This document shows positions 1-11,128 of a stretch of 64,000 nucleotides of DNA, piece after piece. Every line of letters begins with the position of its first letter. Positions within the stretch are counted from its first letter, which is position 1. Location of the stretch: positions 558,064-622,063 of the forward strand of contig OW051468.1 of NCBI GenBank assembly GCA_932521025.1, in the 5' to 3' direction. The DNA is from Oscheius onirici. Taxonomy: Eukaryota > Nematoda > Chromadorea > Rhabditida > Rhabditidae. The position numbers were made by a program, and so were the translations under genes. The notes beneath the pieces are model-generated. The model worked only from the letters and a program-made list of their open reading frames with translations. It ran no database searches and was not told the DNA's origin.

Positions 1-730
1 AACCCCTTAGTGTTCAGATTGGTCGAAATTATTCAGAAATGGGAGCAAAATGTCCGAGAACGGCTTATGAAATGAAAGGGCCTTTTTTATGTTTTTTAAT
101 ATATTTTTAACGATCAATTTCCATGTCCAGGAGGTTTTTTACAAGCAGAACTCGATAAACTTGCTTAGGAAGGTGAAAAATAGGAGAAAAACTAATGAAA
201 AAAACGAAACTTCAAAGAAGTTTTTTTTTACAAATACCGTTTATTGTCAATTCATAAATTGAGTCACATTTAAAGAAAGAACTTTTTTCTGCTCAAACGC
301 TTCTGGTGCAAACTTGTAGATTTCTTCCAGTTTTCCAAGAAAGACCTCTTGACCGCCGTCTTTAGTGTATACCATCGTCGAAACGAGCTTTCCTTTGTCC
401 GAACCAAACGATCAAAACCCTTTAGCTTTACACGATCCCTCGACAGTATGAGTTTCAGGCACAATCTGTAATTTGTTTTAAAAAAAATTTTAATACCTTT
501 AAAGTATCTCCAGTATTTAATCTTTGGTTTATCGGGATATTTAAAGTGACCGAGGAGACGCGTCGTGCATTCCATGGCAGATTCCAGTACTAATTACTCA
601 TGGTGCAGACTTCTCTTATCACTTTCAGAGGACCACAAATTTTCTTAATTTGTTATTTTTATGGAAAATTAATACTTAGAAATACTCGAGCCCCCTCAGT
701 TCAAATTTTTGGCGCCTCAACCCCATGGTG

Positions 731-1004
731 TTCATTTTTTGATGTTTATACTCATTTTCCACCCATTTTTACACTTTCTGAGTATGTTTATCAAATTCTA
801 CGCCTAAAACAACCTCTAGAATGTGAAAAGTGCAAGGAAAACCCTATGATTTTCGAAGAAAACTCGTGGGAATAATACTAGGCTCGAAGACGGCCTTTTT
901 CGGGAAATTATGATCATTCTAGGGTTTGTTTCGGGCGTAAATTTCGATAAACATACAGAGAAAGTGTAAAAATGTGTGTAAAATGGGTAAAAACATCAAA
1001 AATG
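731..1004. repeat. Foldback (long inverted repeat) element
   Basis: Arms of about 90 bp, left around 731-825 and right around 918-1004, are imperfect reverse complements (TTTTTGATGTTT against AAACATCAAAAA; TTACACTTTCTGAGTATG against its mirror). It lies in an intron of pseudogene copy A. Part of it (ATTCTACGCCTA, TCTAGAATG) resembles sequence near 46930 and 50410, so it belongs to a dispersed family. Confidence 0.7.
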
Positions 1005-1460
1005 ATACTTACACAGTTCTGCAAAACTTCCAACTCGATATTGAAAGCTGTGCTTGCGGTGACTTGAAGAAACATTCCACTCGGCTCTTCCTTCCTCGTT
1101 TGTAGACTAAACTTGTAGTTTTCAAGGCAGGGCTGAAATATGTTTTAAGCAAAGCAAATGTTTACAACTTACATCGTAGTCTCCCAAATGAATCTCATTA
1201 AAAATATAGAGGAAAAGATAATGTGTCACTATAACGGCTGCACCAACCCCGAAAGAAATTGCAAATTCGGTTGGGGTTCCATTCTTGCGAAATTCTAGAG
1301 GAGAATAAATGCCGAAGAGAGCAAAGTCCTAAAATCTGTATGAGGAAAGGGGCTAAAAATTTCAAAGATCCTAATGTAGAACGAGAGACTTTTCATAGCA
1401 GACCATGGAGTTAACTTCAACACTTTCTAAAAAAAATATGTTTCATTCTCTAGCCTATTC

Positions 1461-1625
1461 AAAATGTAGAGAGCATAATTTGAATTGGCCCGCGCTTTTT
1501 GGTTGGCTGAGTATCCAACATTTGCATGCTGTATCATCCTACGCAGCTTAATTCCCGCCAATTTGATTTGAAAACTGTTCTGCGAAGAAAGCGCGGGCCA
1601 ATTCAAATTATGCTCTCTACATTTT
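1461..1625. repeat. Foldback/MITE-like element, 165 bp
   Basis: Near-perfect terminal inverted repeats of about 38 bp, 1461-1498 and 1588-1625, contain ATAATTTGAATTGGCCCGCG and its complement. The centre carries GCTGAGTATCCAACATTTGC, also found in other foldbacks at about 2505, 5528 and 13831. No coding capacity; probably a non-autonomous DNA element. Confidence 0.8.
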
Positions 1626-1643
1626 GAACAGATTATATAGCGC

Positions 1644-1785
1644 GTGCCAAACTTTCACCTTACGTATTTTGAACTGCCGAGAAATTGCGTACGCGCGGCC
1701 AAGCTATTTTATTCGAATTTTTTGCTGTATTTTTCGTACGCAACTTTGCGTAACAAAAAGTACGCAAGTGAAGATTTGGCAACAG
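1644..1785. repeat. Dispersed repeat shared with the window end
   Basis: This block (GAAATTGCGTACGCGCGGCC, TTCGTACGCAACTTTGCGTA) matches the reverse complement of the last 120 bases of the window (about 63882-64000). It also shares the GTACGCAATT core with the inverted repeat at 60527-60700. It is one copy of a dispersed family rich in GCGTACGC. Confidence 0.75.
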
Positions 1786-2434
1786 CTATAAACAACAAGT
1801 TGATCTTCTTATCTCTTTTTTCTGGATGTTCGCTTCATGAAAGTAACATAAAGGAGCCAAAGCGACAGTGTAAATAATCAGATCGCTCAATAGTTTACTG
1901 TGAGAAAGAATGTATACGCAGCTTTTCTGAAAGCATAGTTTACAAGGTCGATGAAACTTGTTCACTAAAGCGCATTGAGCCGCTATGAGTAAAATTATCA
2001 GGACGTCCATCCAAATGCTGAAAAACTAAATTAAGTTCCTTGGATAAAGCTCACTTGGCTTCATATTTGACAGGGTTCGTGACAGTGTCCGAGCGTTTGA
2101 ATCCGCCTCTCACCAAAGACGATACCATGTGTGGGAGGAAGAACAGTTGTTTAGCCGAAAATGGCTAGGAGGAACTCCGATAAACTTGAAGGCAAACACA
2201 CAAATAATTAGCGCTGAAGATCAAAAGTCATCGGGAGCACGAAAAGTCTTGAGAACACGCCGGTCTTGTTCTGTAAATCCGGAATTCGAATACCGTACAC
2301 ATTATAATGGTCGTCGAGTCGAAAAGTTCAGTCACGAGCCGATTCGAGTTGAGTTCTGGAGCCGACCCGAGTCGAGTCGAGCTGACTCGTGTCGAATTGC
2401 CCAAGTACTATATGGTTTGTTTAAAAAAGAGCTC

Positions 2435-2563
2435 GACCGTAACGCATTTAGTTTGCCGCGTGACCGGAATAACACGAAAACGCAGGATACTCAGTCAAGT
2501 TTCCTGGCTGAGTATCCTACGTTTGCGTGTTATAAGGGTCTCGTGGCAAACTAAATGGGTTAC
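2435..2563. repeat. Foldback element
   Basis: Terminal arms CGTAACGCATTTAGTTTGCC and its near complement ending in GGGTTACG enclose an inner inverted pair (AACGCAGGATACTCAG and CTGAGTATCCTACGTTTGCG). Just upstream (about 2305-2395) is a GAGTCGAGTCGAG-type low-complexity stretch. The long open frames over this stretch are by-products of the repeat. Confidence 0.7.
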
Positions 2564-2590
2564 GACAATTTTTTATAACACATAGTACAC

Positions 2591-2658
2591 GCATTCGTAA
2601 TATCTCTGCCTACAATTTGTATTCTAAGGCGCATTCGTAATATCTCTGCCTACAATTT
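2591..2658. repeat. Short tandem duplication
   Basis: A 28-base unit starting GCATTCGTAATATCTCTGCC occurs at 2591-2618 and again at 2631-2658, period 40. It lies between pseudogene copies A and B. Confidence 0.8.
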
Positions 2659-2841
2659 CTTCTTCCGTTAACTTTTAGCTTATTCTCCTTTCAAAGACAA
2701 TTTTCAGATAAAACTTTTTTATGGAGAAAAGTGAAGGAACAAACAGTGAAAAATGAATAATTGTCAGAGCATTCACAGAACTGTTAATGTTCAACCACTA
2801 TAATTCTCTATCAGGGTCTCGGTGAACCATCCATGAGTGCT

Positions 2842-3906
2842 TCATATTTGCAGGAAGATTGTCATTCCACTCAATTTTTTCTGGTACTATTTGTATTTTT
2901 CTTCGAGTTTACCCAGCAAGATCTCTTTTCCATTAACTCTTGAGTATATCGTCGTAGACACAAGCTTCCCCTTGTCTGATCCGAAAGACCAAAAATCTTT
3001 AACACTCCAGTGACCGCGATAACGCGTTTAGTTCTCCAAGGCAAATTCCAGGAGTGCTCACATATACTGCCAACTTCTCTGACCACTTTTAGCGGGCCGC
3101 TAAGCTTCTACGATTTATTTAAAAACATACGAAATCAGTTAAAGCCATGAACTCGATGCTGAAAGCTCGCGGTGATCCGAAGACACTTTCCACTCGTATG
3201 CTCATTTTTCGATTGTAGACTGAACTTGTGGCTTTCCAGGCAGGGCTAAAATTTACTGTAAACATTTATTGTCTCTCCTACTTACATCATAGTCTCGCAG
3301 CTAAAACTCATTCACAATATAAAAGAAGAGAATATTTGAAATGGTAATGGCTACTGCTACTTCCAATGAAATGACAAATTCTGCTGTTGAGCCATCGTTG
3401 AAAAAATTTAGCGGAGAGTAGAAGCCAAAAAACCAAATGTCTTGGAGTTGCCATTACAGTGAAGAACTCGAGCTTACAAAGATTACACAGTAGAACGCCC
3501 GACTTTTGACTGCAGACCGTAGAGAGCAGGTGAGAATTTTCTAAAAAAAATAATGACACTTGTGACAAAACCGAAGAATTACACAATTCCCTCACCTCTT
3601 TACTCTGGTTCTCGCATTCATGGAATTGAAGACACGGCAAAGATATTAGATTTATAAAAATGCCCTGCGCCAAAAATTGGGTGCTTGAAAGAAAGAAAAA
3701 TATGAGGCTTAAAACTTGGCCTACCAAAATGTACTGCATTGATACAATGAAAACAACTAGTGCTTTTTTTAAACTGCTGAAGAATTGAGATTTTGTGCAA
3801 AGTGTTAAACTCACTTTGCCTCATACTTTGTAGGATTCTTTACGCAATCTTTATAAACATAAATATACAGGCGCTCAAAGACATTCTTCATAGAAGACGA
3901 GACCAT
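2842..3906 (-). pseudogene. Decayed multi-pass membrane protein gene, copy B
   Basis: Second tandem relative. The N-terminus is the best kept (starts MVSSSMKNVFERLYIYVYKD, then VKNPTKYEA). The exon equivalent to PCLENYKFSLQ in copy A reads PCLESHKFSLQSKNEHTSG, then loses about 5 bases where copy A reads ACCGCAAGCACAGCTTTC, which shifts the frame. The last exon ends early at a TAG after LEEKYK. Family not recognised; decay inferred from the frameshift and stop. Confidence 0.6.
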
Positions 3907-4076
3907 GTGTGGGAGAACGAATAGCAGTGGCGCAAACAAAAACAGCTAGGAGGTGCTGCGATTAACCCGGAGGCAAACAAGCAAATAGTTAGAGCAGGTC
4001 AAAGAATTAAGACCAAAAGACTGTCAAAAAATATATAAAGAGCCAATGAAAAATATATTAATTAACGAATTTTTAT

Positions 4077-5298
4077 TTAAAATCCGCTTCCATAACAATA
4101 CTGGGTTAGATTATTATCTCCGTAGGGAAGAACGTCTTTTTGCTCAAACGCCTTCGTAGTTGTTTTGTAAATTTCTTCCAGTTTTCCAATCAAGACTTCT
4201 CTGCCACCATCGCGAGTGTAGACCATTGTAGAAATGAGCTTTCCTTTGTCAGGCCCGAAAGATCGAAAACCTTCTACCCTCCAGGCGCCGTCGATTGAAT
4301 GAGTTTCTGATACAATCTGAAAGTTTTTATTGTCGCTGACAAAATACCTGAAACTTGTCTCCTGCCGTCAGTCTTTTTTTGATTGGAACATTTAGAGTAA
4401 CAGTAAAAGTGTTCTGATTCCTCCAGGGCATCTGGTACCGGTGTGAAATGTACACTTCTCTGCTTCTTTTAAGAGAGCCAGACAGTTCCTGGAAAATTCA
4501 TTTAAAGATTTACAAAAATTCTTACACAGTCGGCTAAAACCTCTAGCTCGATGCAGAAAGCTGTGCTCCTGTCGATTTTCAAAAACATTCCGCTCGAATG
4601 GTCTTTCCTCATTTGCAGACTGTATTTATAGTTTTATAGGCATGGCTAAATTTTTTTAGAAGCTACATATCCGTAACGTACATCATAGTCCCTCAGATGA
4701 ATCTCGTTCAAAACGTAAAGATAGAGAAAATTTTGGAGGGTGACTACTGCCGCAACTTGTAACGAAACGATAAGTAATCCAGTATTGTAAAAATGTAGAG
4801 AAGAAATTATGCCGAAAAGGAAAAATTCCTGAACGATGTAAGTTTTGTTTTGGTGCTAATTTACCCAGATTGCAAAGTAGAAACTTGGACTCTTGACGAC
4901 GGACTCAAAAGAGAAGTTGAGCACTCCCTAAAAATCCAAAACATTTTTGTTTAAAAATCATACAGTCCTCTTTTTTCTGGTGGCTGCATCCAGTAGAATG
5001 TACACAAATTGCGACGATATAATCGCTCAACATGACGTATATCAAAATTCCATTGTCACAGAGACTTAGCAGGTACAGTTTCTTAACAACAAACTCTAAA
5101 ATTTCAAATTTACCTACTATGAGATACTGTGTAACGATGTTTAAAATTATCACAGCTCCTACCCGACTTCTGAACCGATGTATTTTATTATCGACTTAAT
5201 TATTAATTTGCCTCATACTTCAGTGGGTTCTTTACTGTGTCCCTGTATAGATAGGCAGAAAAACGCTCGAATACATCTGTTATGGAAGACAGGACCAT
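4077..5298 (-). pseudogene. Decayed multi-pass membrane protein gene, copy C
   Basis: Third tandem relative, with the cleanest C-terminal exons: one beginning ELSGSLKRSREVYISHRY, then a last exon containing GKLISTMVYTRDGG and LEEIYKTTTKAFEQ and ending at TAA. Its start is MVLSSITDVFERFSAYLYRD, then VKNPLKYEA. Two lesions are visible: the donor after KYEA is lost (AATTAAT instead of GTGAG), and a TAA replaces GAA in the exon that reads PCLENYK in copy A. The three copies differ in which exons are broken, so decay was at least partly independent. Confidence 0.6.
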
Positions 5299-6209
5299 GT
5301 GGAAGGAAAGTAGTGGTGCTAACAAAAAAGGAAAGGCGAAGCTTCGTTGAACCCGGAGGCAAATAGACAAGAAATTAGTGCTGAGGCTGGACACGCTGCG
5401 ATTGAGAAAAATATCTGCAGGAAAAACAGCAAATGGCCGGGAAAGGGGACTGAAACTCAAAAATATAATTTTTTTTAGGAATGCTTGGAGCAGTCTCGCT
5501 GCGAAAATGTTCGATTTGAAATAAAAATCTTGACTGAGTATCCAATGTTCATACGTTATATCAACTTGGCTATAGCACGCAAACGTTGGATACTCACATC
5601 AGCCAAGATTTTGCAAAGTGACCTTTTTCAAATCGAACATTTTCGCCGCGATACAGCCCTGAATACTTGTCGCAAAAAACACAGGTAATCTTTAATTTTT
5701 GTGCTTTGGTCAGCATATTAAACAATTTCAAAATTGGAAAGCCGTTTGAATTATGAACAACAGGTTAGATAGATATATTAGATAGAATATTCATTTGTCA
5801 GCACGAGCAGCCTGCTATTCTGAGGATGAGCAGCGGCCAAAAGTCATTTGGTAGCTGCGCCGAGAAAATACGGGTGTGGAAGGGTCGATCTGAGCCCACG
5901 TTTCAGAAAGAAATTTAAGTTTCAATGTGGAATTAGGTATACTTTGAAGCAAATCGGTGGACAGACAGTCCATTACCGCTTCCTCGTCTGCTTTTCTCAT
6001 AAGCCCAGTCAGCAGAAGAAAACAAATGTGTATTAGGGAGCGTTATTGCTCCCATGTCCCAGTTGGCCCTTCTCTTTGTTGCGAGAGAGATGTGATTCGG
6101 GCCGCCCATCCTCCGAGCGTCCTCTGGGAGCTAACGCGTCTCTCGCTTCCGCCGTCAGCGTCAGTGAGCCCTCTGCATCGATCCTCGCCGTCAAAAACCA
6201 GACGACAGG
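5299..6209. other. Intergenic, repeat-bearing
   Basis: No gene seen. It holds the foldback at 5499-5646 and, at about 5780-5880, a dispersed repeat starting GATAGAATATTCATTTGTCA that recurs near 28140 and, inverted, near 29740. The last 200 bases lead into the tetraspanin start and should contain its promoter; I see no clear TATA box. Confidence 0.5.
5499..5646. repeat. Foldback element
   Basis: Arms GCGAAAATGTTCGATTTGAA and TTCAAATCGAACATTTTCGC are exact reverse complements at the two ends. Inner pairs (AAAATCTTG/CAAGATTTT and GAGTATCCAATGTTCATACG against CGCAAACGTTGGATACTC) extend the hairpin. Confidence 0.85.
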
Positions 6210-7257
6210 ATGGTCGAAGGCGGCGTGGCCATCGTCAAATACCTACTCTTCCTGTCCAATCTGATCCTATGGGTGGGTTACGGTAGTTGCCACCAGAAAT
6301 TGAGGTTTTCAGACTGGCGGTCTTGGTCTGATCATCTTGGGCTCGTTACTGCAGCTGAAATTTGCTGGACTACTTGATATTTTAGGTGATGAACGGTGAG
6401 TATAGTTTTTTTGAAACTTTAATACTGTGTGCACATTCAAACTGAAAGAGTTTTAAGTCTCGTCTTCACACAGTTACAATCTAAATCTCTGATATTGTCC
6501 CAAAAAAATTCCTTTTACAAACTTCCAGTTTACAGCGAGATTGTCCTTCCAAGCGTTTAAATATACTTGCACGTGTCCTGTCAGACTCCCTTCAAGGAAC
6601 TTCCCGTCACGAGAGTCCATCCCCCGGTAACAAGATTTCGGACAAGGGTACTTTAGTATCAAAACAAGAGAAGACAATCTCCAAAACTTAAAACTTCTTG
6701 ACCTAAAAATACTTCTCTCTCCTAGCGCATATTTATCACTTTACAGCATGCTCTCCTGGGAATATCTTTTTGAACCCAATATTTTGACCGACCGAAAATT
6801 GGCACCAATTTAAATGTTGTTCCACCCACATCTTCCAAGCAGAGAGTCGAAAAAACAGCCAACTGAATCGAGCTCATTAGCTTCAGCAAATACTGCAAAT
6901 ATTTGAGATACTCTCCGAATTTTAGGTTAGCAACGCCGGTTCTGCTTCTAGCCTTTGGACTTCTCTGTACCCTGTTAGGATTTCTCGGATGCTGTGGAGC
7001 CATCAGGGAAAACTACTGTCTCACAGTGTCTTTCGCCGTCCTTCTCGCCTTGGTCATCGTAAGTTTAGCTTTATTTAAGTCCAAGAAAATAGACCTTCAG
7101 ATGGTAGAAACTGCAATAATTATCACCGCGTATGCTTTGAGTGAAGATTTGAGGACAGGGCTATCCAGTCAGCTGCAGGCGGGCCTCCATCGGTACAACA
7201 GGAGCAGTGGGGTCATGACGGCTTGGGATCAAACGCAACAGGTTAGCTTTCGATTAT

Positions 7258-7301
<44 letters not shown>

Positions 7302-8549
7302 ATCTTTTAAGGCACATCTTTTAAACCCATGATGTTCTCTCGTTATGAATCTTTTAATCTGAAAAGCGAAATTTTAATACGTCTCAAACTCTCATTACAA
7401 GCCAACAGTGCTTGACCCAATTCCTCGCGCCGCCCTCTGCGTCTCTACCCCCAGAGATCCGTGCTTCGCGCCCTGATTGTCTCTTCGCCCGCCACGCATG
7501 GCCTTCTCTGCAATCCTCCACCAATAAACTTACCTGGCTGGGAGGCTCGGTGCGATCATGAAGGCATCGACTCCATGGCGAGGCTGGTCCATTGCACATT
7601 CGGACCGGCTGACCCGTGAGGCAGCTTCGAGTTGAAGTTCGCCTACAGCTAAATTTTTGCGTGAGGGGCCGCGTTCGCGCGGCCCTGACAAGACTTTTCG
7701 CTTTCTACCTTTCAAAAAAAAAGAATAGAAAATTATTCTGATTAATCTGAACAATCTGAATCTGAACAAGAGCCTGATTCTTGTTTCTTTAGATTTCACC
7801 ATTGAGGTCTCCAGAGACTTAAAGTGACAAATTTCCAAGATGGAAACAAAAGATATATGCTAGGAAGTTGCAAAAACCAATTTAGAAAAAACTTTCAGTC
7901 CCTCTCATGCTGTGGAGTAGCCAACTCCAGCGACTGGCAGTCACTGGGAGCCGTCCCGGATTCCTGCTGTGTCGTGAAAACAGACGGCTGTGCAGCTGAA
8001 ATGTCGCCGCTACATCAGGTTGGATGTATGGAAAAGGTCGAAAGCTGGGTGCTCATGAATACGGCTCTGGTTGGAGGAGCTTCAGCAATATTGGCGGGCT
8101 TACAGGTTAGTAACGAGTCAAGGTGACAGGTTGACCGAAAGAAACACTGAATAGTAACATCACAGCCGTATGGAAAGCATGACGCTGAAACAATGAGAAA
8201 ATAACTCTCGCGCCCACGAATAATTAATAAGATTTCTTGACAGTGACAAAAATGACACGGTCAAAAAATCGGAAAAAAATTACAACCTTTATTAATGAAC
8301 ATTGTTCACAATCAGTATTCAAATAGAGTAGAGAGCAGTTTTTTTTGCAGACCAGAGATGTTTGATTTTACAATCTTTAGGAGCGCGCAGTTGCTTAGGT
8401 AGATACTTTTATCTCGTGGCGACATGGTACGGGAAATTTGTTGAGATGCCGACGGTGATAACAATGTTCTTTTACAGGTAATCGGCGTCTGTTTTGCCTG
8501 CTGCCTCTCCAAGAGCATTCTCAAGGACTTCCACGACTTTTACTATTAG
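6210..8549 (+). CDS. Tetraspanin
   Basis: Four-pass membrane organiser of the tetraspanin family. Six exons: 6210-6272, 6313-6395, 6926-7058, 7101-7241, 7899-8105, 8478-8549; 232 residues, phases consistent. It starts MVEGGVAIVKYLLFLSNLIL (TM1). TM2 is followed by the family motif GFLGCCGAIREN, then TM3. The large extracellular loop carries the CCG hallmark (SLSCCGVANSSDW), a PDSCC pair and a further GC. TM4 ends in FACCLSKSILKDF, juxtamembrane cysteines typical of palmitoylation. Intron 4 (7242-7898) holds a GA microsatellite; others are 40-42 nt. The start is the only ATG in frame before TM1. It converges on Frizzled, with 588 bp between stops. The family is certain; partners cannot be told from sequence. 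Confidence 0.93.
7261..7298. repeat. (GA)n microsatellite
   Basis: An uninterrupted run of 19 GA units in tetraspanin intron 4. Confidence 0.95.
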
Positions 8550-9137
8550 AATTGTATAGAGTATATATAGTCAGACTGCTTTTTTCAACAGATTGACCCC
8601 TAGGAAGAAGAAGAGAGGACATTTGGCAACCCTCTTTCACTCCCTCTCTGCGCGGCCATCAATCTCCATTCATCATCCACTCCCAGCCCGACACCCAATA
8701 ACCAACCGAGACCTTCTTATCAATGCTCATTTTGTATTTCTCTAACCTTCTCGAATATTCTAATTTTCGCTAAATATTGTGTAATTTTCTTGTTTAAATC
8801 TTGAGTGTGCCTGTAGATGCCAAGACTATTCCAAAATATTCATTTACAGCAACAACAACGGAACGGAGCACCCTGTAAAACGGACGGCTGTGTCTGTGGG
8901 GACAAAGTGAAGAATCAATGGAGTTATGAGCAAGCGGGGAGTTTCTTGAAATGAGCAAAACGGACATAAAGCGAGATTCACGTTAAAGGCAAGTCTGGAA
9001 AAAAACACGTCATGGCTAAGAGGGAGAGAGATTCAAGTGAGGATCTGTGAAGGTAAATAGTATAAACAGAAGGAACCCTGCTTCCCGAGCTGGGAAAACT
9101 TAAAGAAGGAACTAAGGAAGAAAAAATTATGCACAAA
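8550..9137. other. 3' intergenic between convergent genes
   Basis: It separates the tetraspanin and Frizzled stops. At 8850-8954, directly after a TTTACAG acceptor, a frame on the + strand reads QQQRNGAPCKTDGCVCGDKV and ends KNQWSYEQAGSFLK then stop. It could be an alternative last exon of the tetraspanin or chance; no start or partner exon is visible. Confidence 0.4.
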
Positions 9138-11128
9138 TTAGTGTTCTGTGGTAGCGACGGCTTGCCGAGAGGAACCGAAGATTCGGGAACAGGCTGTTTG
9201 GTAGCTGATGACGGTCTTGGTACTGAGGATCCAGATGGCACAGACTATTCCGACGATCAGTTGACAGAAGTATCTGGAAGTGGTAGGATGAGTAAGAGTA
9301 TGAAAGTCTGAACAACTAACTTCATCAAGAAGGCAAAAAGTTCCGGATTACTGTCAGTGATGGGAGCTGGACACTGAGCCGGAGACATCGTGAATCCGAA
9401 TTCGAGGCGGTCTTGAGCTGTGCAGCGATGACCGTACCAGCCTGATAAAGAATTTTTGAAAAACGTACAAAGTCAAAAATTGCCTTCGATCCAAGAGGGC
9501 AAGCTTCTAGCCTGAATGAACAGAATAACAGCAGTACAACATGTCGGAATGGCGTAGAGGAGGGCAAAGATGGAGACCCGGGCCATCAGTTTTTCGAGCT
9601 TGGCAATTTCTTGGTCGACATTATTCTGCTGGAGCTTGACATAGCGACGGATGTTGACCATGGACCAGATGCCAAGAATCAGGAGAAGGAAGCCGAAGAA
9701 GATGAAGAAGGCAAATGGAACGACCATGAAGATCAGGAGAGCTTTAGGTTGGAGATTTCCAATGGAACAGATTCCTGGAATATGATCGTCAGTAATTTTT
9801 CAATCTCTCTGACTCACCAGTAAAAACATCTCCATCGACAGCATTGCTGACGAGAGCAATCACCGAACCGAGCAGCGGCAGTCCCCAGGCCAAAGAATGA
9901 AAGTACAGAGCCAGATGTTCAATCGATTCCGCTCCCCATTTTCGTCCAGCTGCCAAGTACCAAGATAGACACATAACGAGCCACCAGACAGCTGCAGACA
10001 TGGTGAAGAAGTAGTGCGCCACAGCTAGACCACTGCACTGAACATTGTCACCGCCCTGATTGACCAGAATGTTGTTCGGATTGCCGTGAAGACCACAAGC
10101 GAATTTGTCCTCTCCGACGACGCCGGTCATGTAGACTATGGAGATGACAAAGTAGCAGATTGCCATGTAGAGAATGGGTCGGATTGGGTACTGGAATCGG
10201 TCCAGATCGATCAAGAAGGTCAAGATTGTGAAGAGACAGCAGATGCAGCAGGCTACTGACCAGCCTCCGGTCCAGAAACGAATGTATCGTCGGGTCTTCT
10301 GGTCGAAGAACATTGGGAACTGAAAAATTGTGAGACAGAGAGACAGTAACACTTACCTGGTTATCCGCCTCGCAAGGCAAACTACAGCTCTCCAGCTTTC
10401 CAGAAACCATTGGAAGACTTGACTGTGCCGGTTCGATCGTCTTCATCGAGCTGGGACACTCGAAACTTCCAGAAGCTTTGGAAGAAGGAGAGGACGGTGT
10501 AGTCGTCGTCCTGTTCTCTCCGACACAAATTCCCTCAGTTGGAAAACGGTCACAGTCCAGCTGTTCCGGCCATCGGAATCCAAACTTGACCATCAGACTC
10601 TCACAGCCCTGTTTGGCAGAGAGACAGAGATCACGGCATGGCTGGATCGGTTTGTCCAGAACAGTACAGACTGGAGCATATCTGAAGTCAAGGTCTTGAG
10701 GTTTACGGTAACTGAACTCACACAGTACAGAGAAAGAGCTGAATGTCAGTGGAACACTTGACTCTGACCAGAGGATGAAACTGGCTGATGGCCATGCTGG
10801 CCTCTTCCTGGTTCTGATGGTTCAGTAGGTTTGGATAGTGAGTCTGATTGTAGGGCAGGTTCTCGCACATCGGAATGTTGATCGGAACACATGCTCGGTT
10901 CTGTTGAGGGGATTGCTGAAAGAGTATGGTACAGTCCCTGTCCCCTATCCAAAGGATCTCTCTGACTATACTACTCCCCTGGGGATAGGTCAATGATCTC
11001 TCTGTTCTTATCAGTTCCCCAATGCTAAAGAAACTGAGAGACTCTTTAATTTTTCGCCGACTCACCTGATGGTACACTGGATTCTGAAGAGACACCAAAG
11101 GAAGAAAGAGTGTTAGGAGGAGCCACAT
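9138..11128 (-). CDS. mom-5: Frizzled receptor (FZD1/2/7, MOM-5 type)
   Basis: Seven-pass Wnt receptor, 543 residues in seven exons (minus strand): 11066-11128, 10722-10915, 10357-10681, 9818-10319, 9484-9774, 9321-9441, 9138-9273. Signal peptide [15 protein letters not shown]. The cysteine-rich Wnt-binding domain spans roughly residues 30-145 ([44 protein letters not shown]), closest in my reading to FZD1/2/7. A Ser/Thr-rich linker follows, then seven TM segments from about residue 205. The tail after TM7 is only about 28 residues. The Dishevelled-binding KTxxxW motif is altered: the sequence is KTVISY, Tyr for Trp. Intron 5 (9442-9483) has a GC donor; the nearby GT site would give an immediate stop. 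The assignment to mom-5 rests on CRD similarity and linkage, so the symbol is tentative. Confidence 0.93.

Larger units (their letters stand above)
247..2128 (-). pseudogene. Decayed multi-pass membrane protein gene, copy A
   Basis: First of three tandem minus-strand relatives (copies B and C follow). I do not recognise the family. The reconstructed protein has a short cytosolic N-terminus ending in an NPxKYEA motif, a first membrane segment (WMDVLIILLIAAQCALV), further hydrophobic segments such as one followed by FNEIHLGDYD, then a soluble C-terminal part with GKLVSTMVYTKDGG and LEEIYK. Exons keep splice sites and short introns, but two in-frame stops are visible: TAG shortly before YWNLPWNARR, and TGA at the position where copy C has CGA (before SFGSDKGKL). 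The codon after FNEIHLGDYD PCL is intact here (GAA) but not in copy C. Foldback elements at 731-1004, 1461-1625 and 1644-1785 sit in its introns. Pseudogene status is inferred from the stops; sequencing error would have to hit several sites. Confidence 0.6.

Noticed and set aside
2129-2585. Two overlapping frames of 141 and 92 residues
   Set aside because: They span a GAGTCGAG low-complexity stretch and a foldback; no similarity to any protein I know.
7384-7838. Antisense frames of 71 and 102 residues within tetraspanin intron 4
   Set aside because: Overlapping frames in different phases, with no conserved features.
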